This document shows, in pieces, positions 1 through 5,053 of a DNA stretch of 5,053 bases. The position numbers were made by a program, and so were the translations under genes. The notes under the pieces were generated by a model that was not told the origin of the DNA, did no database searches, and worked only from the letters and a program-made list of their open reading frames with translations. Position 1 is the first letter of the stretch; each line of letters opens with the position of its first letter. Location: NCBI GenBank assembly GCA_903913355.1, contig CAIWKU010000172.1, positions 1 through 5,053 of the forward strand. Reading direction: 5' to 3'. Source of the DNA: an uncultured Bacteroidota bacterium (GTDB lineage Bacteria > Bacteroidota > Bacteroidia > Chitinophagales > Chitinophagaceae).

Positions 1-747
1 GTAAAAATGGAAGTAGATGTAAAAACCAAATTCCAAACAAAAGATACCCAGGGGTATAATGTAATTGCGGAGATTCCGGGAACTGATCCAGCGTTAAAAG
101 ACGAAGTGGTTATGATTGGAGCACATTTGGACTCCTGGCAAACTGGAACCGGAGCTACCGATAATGCATCCGGATCTTCGGTGATGCTGGAAGCTATCCG
201 CATCTTAAAATCATTGGGAATTTCCTTTAAAAGGACAATCCGGATTGGTTTATGGAGTGGTGAAGAAGAGGGATTATTGGGTTCCAGAGGCTATGTAAAG
301 AAAACTTTTGCAGACCCTGCCACCATGCAGTTGCTCCCCGCACATGAGAAATTCTCCTCTTATTTCAATATAGATAACGGTACTGGTAAAATACGCGGTA
401 TTTATCTGCAGGGGAATGAAGCCTGTAAAGATATTTTTGCCCAATGGCTGGCTCCATTCAATGATCTGGGGGCAACTACTGTAACCGTTAGTAATACAGG
501 TGGAACGGATCACCAGTCATTTGATGCGGTAGGACTGCCCGGCTTCCAGTTTATCCAGGACCCTATTGAATATGATACCCGTAACCACCATAGCAATATG
601 GATGTGTATGACCATCTTTTGCCAGATGATCTAAAGCAGATTTCAACTATTGTAGCAGCTTTTGTATATGATGCCGCACAACGTGATGCAAAACTGCCAC
701 GTAAAGAATTACCTAAGCCAAGACCGGCCGGGGGGATGGGATTTTAA
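1..747 (+). CDS. M28 family metallopeptidase, carboxypeptidase Q-like (C-terminal part, 5' end cut by window)
   Basis: The reading frame is open from base 1, so the true start lies to the left; 248 residues are visible. Counting from the Met at base 7, the di-zinc peptidase residues of family M28 can all be placed: His40 in GAHLDSW, bridging Asp52 in GATDNASG, Glu86-Glu87 in SGEEEGLLGS (catalytic base and zinc ligand), Asp123 in FNIDNG, and His195 in NHHSNMD. The TDH element at 167-169 is also conserved. The short His-to-Asp spacing and the HLDSW motif resemble carboxypeptidase Q (plasma glutamate carboxypeptidase) rather than classical aminopeptidases. Family members hydrolyse small peptides and are usually exported, but a signal peptide would lie outside the window. 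The protein ends in a Pro/Gly-rich tail (KPRPAGGMGF). Nothing looks broken. Substrate specificity cannot be read from the sequence. Confidence 0.93.
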   Translation, partial: VKMEVDVKTKFQTKDTQGYNVIAEIPGTDPALKDEVVMIGAHLDSWQTGTGATDNASGSSVMLEAIRILKSLGISFKRTIRIGLWSGEEEGLLGSRGYVKKTFADPATMQLLPAHEKFSSYFNIDNGTGKIRGIYLQGNEACKDIFAQWLAPFNDLGATTVTVSNTGGTDHQSFDAVGLPGFQFIQDPIEYDTRNHHSNMDVYDHLLPDDLKQISTIVAAFVYDAAQRDAKLPRKELPKPRPAGGMGF

Positions 748-750
748 GTA

Positions 751-853
751 ATAGAAGGTTATAGGTTACTAGTTACGGGTTGGGTTTATCAGGTAAGACC
801 TATCTGTTTTTATACCAATTCGTAACTAGTAACCAGTAACTATTAACTTCTAT
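751..853. repeat. Long imperfect inverted repeat (heptamer-built hairpin)
   Basis: Bases 764-777 are the exact reverse complement of 821-834 (14 bp, containing ACTAGT). The pairing extends inward to 783/815 with only two mismatches, both of which become G-U pairs in a plus-strand transcript. It extends outward as 751-763 against 841-853 (11 of 13) if six bases (835-840) are bulged out. The element starts 3 bp after the peptidase stop codon. It could act as a terminator or mRNA 3'-end structure for that gene, or be a dispersed REP-like repeat; there is no clear U-tract after it. Function is unknown. Confidence 0.8.
823..850. repeat. Four tandem degenerate heptamers TAACNNN
   Basis: The right arm of the inverted repeat reads as four consecutive 7-base units: TAACTAG, TAACCAG, TAACTAT, TAACTTC. 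The left arm, read on the minus strand, contains three similar units (TAACTAG, TAACCTA, TAACCTT). The six-base bulge between the arms is therefore close to one repeat unit, suggesting unit gain or loss. Heptanucleotide tandem repeats of this style are known from intergenic regions of some bacteria, notably cyanobacteria; membership of any named family is not established here. Confidence 0.75.
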
Positions 854-917
854 CTTGTATCCTTTAAAAATTCTTCCCATTCTTTTCCACATCTCACGAC
901 TAGTTAAAGCGCATTGG

Positions 918-925
918 TATATTTG
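918..925 (+). promoter_or_regulatory. Candidate Bacteroidota -7 promoter box for mutS
   Basis: TATATTTG is a full match to the Bacteroidota sigma-70-type -7 consensus TAnnTTTG, 6 bp before the ATG chosen for mutS. No convincing -33 TTTG element is seen about 20 bp upstream, so this rests on the -7 box alone. If it is used, transcription would begin at or within a few bases of the start codon. Confidence 0.4.
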
Positions 926-931
926 TTGCCC

Positions 932-3550
932 ATGTCGAAATCAAGTGCCGATACACCATTGATGCAGCAGCATAGGGCCATCAAACAAAAATACCCTGAC
1001 GCAGTTTTACTGTTTCGGGTAGGTGATTTTTATGAAACTTTTGGTGAGGATGCGATTGTAGCGTCTAAAGTTCTGGGCATTACTCTTACCAAACGAAATA
1101 ATGGGGCAGCTTCCTCAAGTGAATTGGCTGGCTTTCCACACCATGCTTTAGATACTTACCTGCATAAACTGGTAAAAGCAGGTTACCGGGTAGCAATCTG
1201 TGACCAGCTGGAAGACCCAAAAACTGTAAAAGGAATTGTAAAACGAGGTGTAACCGAAATGGTAACGCCGGGTATTGCCACAAACGATAAGCTACTTGAA
1301 AATAATAGTAATAATTTTCTGGCAGCCGTTCATTTTACTGAAAACGAAATCGGAATTGCCTTTCTGGATATTTCGACCGGAGAGTTTTTTATTGCAGAAG
1401 GTAATGAAGAGTATATTGATAAACTATTACAAAGTTTACAGCCTGCCGAAGTTATTTTCCAACGTAGTTTTCAGAAAAAATTCAAAGAGGTATTTGGTGC
1501 CCGTTTCTATACTTACACAATGGAGAGTTGGATTTTTGATGAAGCATTTGCCAATGAAAGTCTTTTAAAACATTTTCAAACACATTCATTAAAAGGTTTT
1601 GGTATTGAAGATCTGCACCAGGGTATAGTGGCTGGCGGGGCAATTTTATATTACCTGAAAGAAACCGAACATCCCAATCTGCAACATATTACCTCCTTAC
1701 AAAGGATGGAAAGAGATGATTTTTTATGGATGGATCGTTTTACTATCCGTAACCTTGAGCTTTTGCATACGGGTGTTGATAATGGAAACAGCTTATTAAA
1801 AGTGCTGGATAATACGGTAAGTCCTATGGGTGCCCGTTTACTCAGAAGATGGATGTTATTCCCTTTAAAAAATGAAATTAAAATCAATGAACGGCTGGAT
1901 ACGGTTTCCCTTTTTATATTAGAAACTGATTTACGAAAACAAATATCCCATTCTATTAAATTATGTGGTGATATTGAAAGACTGGTAAGCAAGATCCCTA
2001 ATAAGAAGATCAACCCAAGAGAAGTCATGCATCTTGCCAAAGGCCTGCAGCAAACTGCATTGATTAAACAGGCTTGTGAAAAAAGTAGTAGCCCTTATCT
2101 GCAAAGACTTTCAGATGCCTTGAATGGTTGTCAGTTGATTGTTGAGAAAATACTCGCTGAGATTACTGATACACCACCGGTAGCCGCTGCCAAAGGAGGG
2201 GTTATTAAAGAAGGCGTTCATGCAGAACTTGACCAGTTAAGAAATATTGCATCCGGCGGAAAAGACTATCTTCAAGGCATACAGCACCGGGAAGCAGAAA
2301 AAACAGGTATCTCTTCGTTGAAAATCAGTTTTAATAATGTATTTGGTTATTATCTGGAGGTAACACATGCACATAAAAACAAAGTGCCCCCTGAGTGGAT
2401 TCGTAAGCAGACCCTTGTAAATGCTGAAAGATATATCACGCCCGAATTAAAGGAATATGAAGAAAAGATCATGGGAGCAGAGGATAAAATTATGTCCATC
2501 GAACTGGCTCTTTATGATTCCTTACTACTAGCGCTTCAGGATTATATTGCGCCTATTCAGGTAAATGGAAATATACTGGCAACCATTGATTGCCTGATTT
2601 GTTTTGCAGAAAATTCGATTCAATTTCAATACAAAAAACCACAATTACACAATGGTTTTGAACTGGAATTAAAAGAAAGCAGACATCCTGTAATAGAACG
2701 GAACCTGCCCGTAGGTGATATCTATGTATCAAATGATATCGTTTTGGACCCGCTGAACCAACAGATCATAATTTTAACCGGTCCGAATATGAGTGGTAAG
2801 AGTGCCATCCTAAGACAAACTGCTCTTATTACCCTGATGGCACATATGGGAAGTTTTGTACCTGCCGCCTCTGCCTTGATACCTATTACCGATAAAATTT
2901 TTACGAGGGTAGGTGCGAGTGATAACATAAGTGGTGGGGAATCTACTTTTATGGTGGAAATGAATGAGACTGCCAGTATCATTAATAATATTTCTCAAAG
3001 AAGCCTGATATTACTCGATGAAATAGGGAGAGGCACATCTACCTATGATGGTATATCCATTGCCTGGAGTATTGTTGAATACCTGCATACCTCCCCTGCT
3101 GCACCCAAAACTTTGTTTGCTACACATTACCACGAACTTAATGAGTTAGAAGAAAAATTACCCAGGGTTAAGAATTATCATGTAACCAATAAAGAAGTAG
3201 GTAATAAAATTATTTTTTTACGAAAACTGGCCCCTGGTGGCAGTACACATAGTTTTGGTATACATGTAGCCAAAATGGCAGGCATGCCCCCCTCGTTGAT
3301 TAACCGGGCCAATGATATACTGAAACAGCTGGAAGAAAAACATGTAGACGAAGAGGGGAAAGAACAAAAAGATAATTTCCAGAAAAATATACAAAACCTT
3401 TCCGCACCCAAAATGCAACTTTCTATATTTGATGCCCACTCACAAACATTTGAGGATATCAGGAAAATGCTGACAGATATGGATATTAATCGGCTTACTC
3501 CTGTAGAAGCTTTGATGAAACTTAATGAGATCAAGGGTTTGCTCAAATAA
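932..3550 (+). CDS. mutS: DNA mismatch repair protein MutS
   Basis: This encodes a complete 872-residue MutS, close to the usual bacterial length (about 850-880). MutS binds mispaired or looped bases as a dimer and recruits MutL in an ATP-dependent way. The N-terminal mismatch-reading domain carries the wedge Phe33 and Glu35 in GDFYETFGED. Connector, lever and clamp domains follow to roughly residue 570. The ATPase domain shows Walker A GPNMSGKS at 617-624, the ABC-type signature region GASDNISGGESTF at 661-673, Walker B LILLDEIGRG at 692-701 and the switch His in FATHYHEL (729-736). A dimerisation helix-turn-helix segment lies near 765-800, then a charged, probably disordered linker. QLSIF at 829-833 fits the sliding-clamp-binding consensus QL(S/D)LF. 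The conserved C-terminal tail is DINRLTPVEALMKLNEIKG. ATG 932 was chosen over an in-frame TTG at 914 because MSKSSADTPLMQQ resembles usual MutS N-termini; no Shine-Dalgarno is visible. The presence of the Phe-x-Glu motif separates it from MutS2. Confidence 0.98.
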   Translation: MSKSSADTPLMQQHRAIKQKYPDAVLLFRVGDFYETFGEDAIVASKVLGITLTKRNNGAASSSELAGFPHHALDTYLHKLVKAGYRVAICDQLEDPKTVKGIVKRGVTEMVTPGIATNDKLLENNSNNFLAAVHFTENEIGIAFLDISTGEFFIAEGNEEYIDKLLQSLQPAEVIFQRSFQKKFKEVFGARFYTYTMESWIFDEAFANESLLKHFQTHSLKGFGIEDLHQGIVAGGAILYYLKETEHPNLQHITSLQRMERDDFLWMDRFTIRNLELLHTGVDNGNSLLKVLDNTVSPMGARLLRRWMLFPLKNEIKINERLDTVSLFILETDLRKQISHSIKLCGDIERLVSKIPNKKINPREVMHLAKGLQQTALIKQACEKSSSPYLQRLSDALNGCQLIVEKILAEITDTPPVAAAKGGVIKEGVHAELDQLRNIASGGKDYLQGIQHREAEKTGISSLKISFNNVFGYYLEVTHAHKNKVPPEWIRKQTLVNAERYITPELKEYEEKIMGAEDKIMSIELALYDSLLLALQDYIAPIQVNGNILATIDCLICFAENSIQFQYKKPQLHNGFELELKESRHPVIERNLPVGDIYVSNDIVLDPLNQQIIILTGPNMSGKSAILRQTALITLMAHMGSFVPAASALIPITDKIFTRVGASDNISGGESTFMVEMNETASIINNISQRSLILLDEIGRGTSTYDGISIAWSIVEYLHTSPAAPKTLFATHYHELNELEEKLPRVKNYHVTNKEVGNKIIFLRKLAPGGSTHSFGIHVAKMAGMPPSLINRANDILKQLEEKHVDEEGKEQKDNFQKNIQNLSAPKMQLSIFDAHSQTFEDIRKMLTDMDINRLTPVEALMKLNEIKGLLK

Positions 3551-3555
3551 ATACT

Positions 3556-3948
3556 ATGAACCAAGAAATTGCTCAAATAGCCCTGGTGGTAAAAGACTAT
3601 GATGAAGCCATTGCCTTTTATACACAAAAATTATCGTTTATACTTTTGGAGGATACACAACTCAGTGAAACCAAGCGCTGGGTTCGGGTTGCACCCAAAG
3701 GCTCCCATGGAACCTCTCTTTTGCTGGCCAAAGCTGCTAACCAGGAACAAGAATCAAGAATAGGGAACCAGACTGGTGGCAGGGTATTTCTGTTTCTGTA
3801 TACGGATGATTTTTACAGAGACTATACATCCATGTTGGACAAAGGAATCCATTTTACTAGTCAACCAAGGAAAGAAGCTTATGGAACAGTAGTCGTTTTT
3901 GAGGACCTATATGGGAATCTTTGGGATATGATTCAAAGGAAAGAATAA
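3556..3948 (+). CDS. VOC superfamily protein (glyoxalase/bleomycin resistance/dioxygenase fold)
   Basis: This encodes a 130-residue, single-module VOC protein, probably cytoplasmic (no signal peptide or membrane segment). The N-terminal half reads IAQIALVVKDYDEAIAFYTQKL (residues 5-26), the typical first beta strand and helix. The C-terminal half contains GGRVFLFLYTDDFYRDY and ends with the family hallmark VVFEDLYGNLWDMIQ (about 113-127). At the positions where metal-binding VOC enzymes often have His and Glu, this protein has Gln7 and Asp124, so metal binding and catalysis are uncertain. It belongs to a subgroup of small, widely distributed VOC proteins of unassigned substrate; calling it a glyoxalase or resistance protein would be unjustified. 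It starts 5 bp after the mutS stop with no promoter room and no Shine-Dalgarno, so it is probably translated from the mutS transcript. Confidence 0.92.
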   Translation: MNQEIAQIALVVKDYDEAIAFYTQKLSFILLEDTQLSETKRWVRVAPKGSHGTSLLLAKAANQEQESRIGNQTGGRVFLFLYTDDFYRDYTSMLDKGIHFTSQPRKEAYGTVVVFEDLYGNLWDMIQRKE

Positions 3949-4054
3949 ATTAAGCTTGCCCTATCATCCCTTTACACCCAGGGTCCTAAGCTGACGCTAT
4001 GTTTACGCTGAATCCGGAAAATAAATTTGCGGCAGCCTTCAATTCCGCTCATAG

Positions 4055-4088
4055 AAAAGCGACCCGGAATTAATTCCAGATCGCTTTT
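4055..4088. terminator. Probable bidirectional intrinsic terminator between convergent genes
   Basis: The arms AAAAGCGA (4055-4062) and TCGCTTTT (4081-4088) form an 8-bp perfect stem. Inside it is the 12-base palindrome GGAATTAATTCC (4066-4077), which adds a short upper stem across a small internal loop. The stem ends in TTTT on both strands. It lies 107 bp after the VOC gene stop on the plus strand and 15 bp past the stop of the minus-strand gene. The stem is only moderately GC-rich, so termination strength is uncertain. Confidence 0.6.
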
Positions 4089-4102
4089 ACCTATTATTTA
4101 TT

Positions 4103-4537
4103 TTACTTCCTATCCGTATTTGTTTTTAATCCCCAGATTTCAATATGTGCCCGTATATCTTTGTGGTTAGGCAATGTTCTATAGACAAAAATAATTTTTT
4201 GCAAAGTTCGTTCTCCCCCATTTAAATCAATTATTCGACTTTCACCGGGGGCTTTAATAGGTGCATTAATATTAATATCCTGTTTGTCGCCACTAGCATA
4301 ATGCACTTCAAGACTTATTAAATCAATAGGTGCATCCAGCACTTTGAACTTGATGGAAGCAAACCTGTTCGATCCCATAATCAAGATTTCTTCTTTTTCT
4401 TTTTTGAAATTAACAGTGGTTTTGCCAATTCTATGCCATCCGGTTTTGTCGCTGATAATCACTTCTGGTTTCTGCGCAAAAGCGCTAATATTACCCACTG
4501 TGATGGCGAGTAAAGTAATCAGTAATACTTTCTTCAT
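4103..4537 (-). CDS. Small secreted protein, DUF2541 (YaaI)-like
   Basis: This encodes a 144-residue protein with a clear Sec signal peptide: MKK, a hydrophobic core (VLLITLLAITVG), then SAFA before Gln22, giving a probable signal peptidase I cut after Ala21. There is no cysteine at all, so it is not a lipoprotein; a periplasmic location is expected. The mature ~123 residues alternate in a way that suggests a beta-sandwich: WHRIGKTTVNF, then FASIKFKVLDAPIDLISLEVHYASGD, then SRIIDLNGGERTLQKIIFVYRT, ending in AHIEIWG. This order (a shielded strand pair, a Y-x-x-G-D turn, an S-R-x-I-D-L-x-G-G-x-R motif, a final strand ending in W-G) resembles proteins annotated DUF2541, the group that includes E. 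coli YaaI; that assignment is from memory. No catalytic motif is seen and function is unknown. It is convergent with the mutS-VOC pair and divergent from nnr. Confidence 0.85.
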   Translation of the reverse strand: MKKVLLITLLAITVGNISAFAQKPEVIISDKTGWHRIGKTTVNFKKEKEEILIMGSNRFASIKFKVLDAPIDLISLEVHYASGDKQDININAPIKAPGESRIIDLNGGERTLQKIIFVYRTLPNHKDIRAHIEIWGLKTNTDRK

Positions 4538-4604
4538 TTCATTTATATTTACTTTGTAATCAAATTGATTCAGTGTAAAGGTGAATCTTCCTTAACCAGA
4601 AGCA

Positions 4605-4633
4605 TTACATAAGAACGAGAAAAACTTACATAA
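4605..4633. repeat. Direct repeat TTACATAA, two copies 21 bp apart
   Basis: Identical octamers occur at 4605-4612 and 4626-4633 in the divergent region between the secreted-protein gene and nnr. A start-to-start distance of 21 bp is two helical turns, which would suit a DNA-binding protein contacting one face. In AT-rich DNA such a repeat can arise by chance, so this is only a candidate site. Confidence 0.25.
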
Positions 4634-4676
4634 TCCCCATTAGGGCAATAACAGATCGAGTGATGTATTAGTAAGC

Positions 4677-4684
4677 TAATATTG
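4677..4684 (+). promoter_or_regulatory. Weak candidate -7 box for nnr
   Basis: TAATATTG matches the Bacteroidota -7 consensus TAnnTTTG at all but one position and ends 6 bp before the nnr ATG, the same spacing as the box ahead of mutS. No -33 element is evident, so support is low. Confidence 0.25.
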
Positions 4685-4690
4685 AAGCAA

Positions 4691-5053
4691 ATGAAACTAC
4701 TATCCTCTTCTCAAATAAATGCATGGGATGAATACACCCTACTAAATGAACCAGTGACTTCGATTGACCTGATGGAAAGGGCTGCCAAGAAATGCACTGA
4801 TTTCATTGTCAAAAAATATCCCGTTTCCCAACTGGTAAAAATATTTTGTGGAAAAGGAAATAATGGTGGTGATGGGTTAGCCATTGCCAGACAATTATTA
4901 AATGAAGGGTATCAAATCAGCATATATATTCTGGAAACTGGTAATAGTTCCCGTGCTGATTTTGAAAAAAACCTGGAAAGAGTTCAAGACCATAAACAGT
5001 TTATTCATTTTATTAGTAATACCTCTCAGTTCCCTTACATACAGCCAAATGAA
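4691..5053 (+). CDS. nnr: NAD(P)H-hydrate epimerase domain of Nnr (YjeF_N; 3' end cut by window)
   Basis: The frame is open from ATG 4691 to the window edge (121 codons, no stop). The N-terminus MKLLSSSQINAWDEYTL and SIDLMERAA (residues 24-32) is typical of the YjeF N-terminal domain, and KIFCGKGNNGGDGLAIARQLL (50-70) carries the hallmark G-x-G-N-N-G-G-D-G motif of the Rossmann-like epimerase fold. The enzyme interconverts the R and S epimers of damaged, hydrated NAD(P)H so that the dehydratase can repair them. In most bacteria, including Bacteroidota, this domain is fused to the ADP- or ATP-dependent NAD(P)H-hydrate dehydratase; that part would lie beyond the window, so the bifunctional form is inferred. 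Upstream in-frame TGA at 4661 and the lack of another ATG fix the start; only a TTG at 4682 is an alternative. No Shine-Dalgarno is seen. Confidence 0.93.
   Translation, partial: MKLLSSSQINAWDEYTLLNEPVTSIDLMERAAKKCTDFIVKKYPVSQLVKIFCGKGNNGGDGLAIARQLLNEGYQISIYILETGNSSRADFEKNLERVQDHKQFIHFISNTSQFPYIQPNE

Noticed and set aside
748..913. Possible CRISPR-like or attachment-site repeats
   Set aside because: The repeated units are 7 bases, contiguous and in inverted blocks, with no spacers, no cas genes and no integrase nearby.
914..931. Alternative TTG start for mutS adding six residues (MVYLLP)
   Set aside because: The extension does not look like a MutS N-terminus, the TTG is not preceded by any ribosome-binding signal, and it would overlap the candidate -7 box; ATG 932 fits known MutS starts better.
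1651..2040. Minus-strand open frame of 129 codons inside mutS
   Set aside because: It lies wholly within the well-supported mutS frame, has no recognisable domain, and its composition is that of an antisense shadow.
3178..3627. Minus-strand open frame of 149 codons spanning the mutS end and VOC start
   Set aside because: It overlaps two real genes on the opposite strand and shows no protein motif; its hydrophobic and Ser-rich content follows from the antisense of the lysine/glutamate-rich MutS tail.
3953..3992. Imperfect hairpin (AGCTT/AAGCT with CCCT/AGGG) just after the VOC gene
   Set aside because: The two stem segments are separated by unequal unpaired bases and there is no T-tract; the 4055-4088 hairpin is the better terminator candidate.
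4535..4545. Two-codon ORF (ATG AAA TGA) overlapping the start of the minus-strand secreted-protein gene
   Set aside because: It has the form of a minimal start-stop leader, but such short overlaps are common by chance in AAATGAAATG-type sequence and nothing else supports regulation.
4344..4559. Plus-strand open frame of 71 codons opposite the secreted-protein gene
   Set aside because: It is antisense to a gene with a clear signal peptide and strand pattern, and has no start signal or motif of its own.

Overview
The window looks like an ordinary chromosomal segment of a Bacteroidota bacterium, most plausibly a member of the Chitinophagaceae or a close relative. This is inferred from four things. 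The DNA is AT-rich. The starts lack Shine-Dalgarno sequences. Boxes matching the Bacteroidota -7 consensus TAnnTTTG lie just upstream of starts. The proteins also read like those of this phylum, for example the MutS variants GPNMSGKSAILRQ and NISGGESTF. No database search was possible, so the taxonomic call is a judgement.

Layout from left to right: (1) the 3' part of a metallopeptidase M28 gene resembling carboxypeptidase Q, with all zinc-site residues present; (2) a 184-bp intergenic gap holding a long imperfect inverted repeat whose arms are built of degenerate TAAC-type heptamers; (3) a complete mutS gene, followed after only 5 bp by (4) a small VOC-fold (glyoxalase/bleomycin-resistance type) gene, so the two are probably co-transcribed; (5) a convergent intergenic gap with a probable bidirectional terminator; (6) on the minus strand, a small Sec-exported protein resembling the DUF2541 (YaaI-like) group; (7) a divergent intergenic region; (8) the 5' part of nnr, encoding the NAD(P)H-hydrate epimerase domain, which runs off the right edge.

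The genes do not form one pathway. They are a set of housekeeping functions (mismatch repair, nicotinamide nucleotide repair, peptide hydrolysis) plus two small proteins of unknown role. I found no CRISPR array, tRNA, rRNA, insertion sequence, phage gene, toxin-antitoxin pair or defence system, and nothing that amounts to a new biological system. The least explained element is the heptamer-built inverted repeat between the peptidase gene and mutS.
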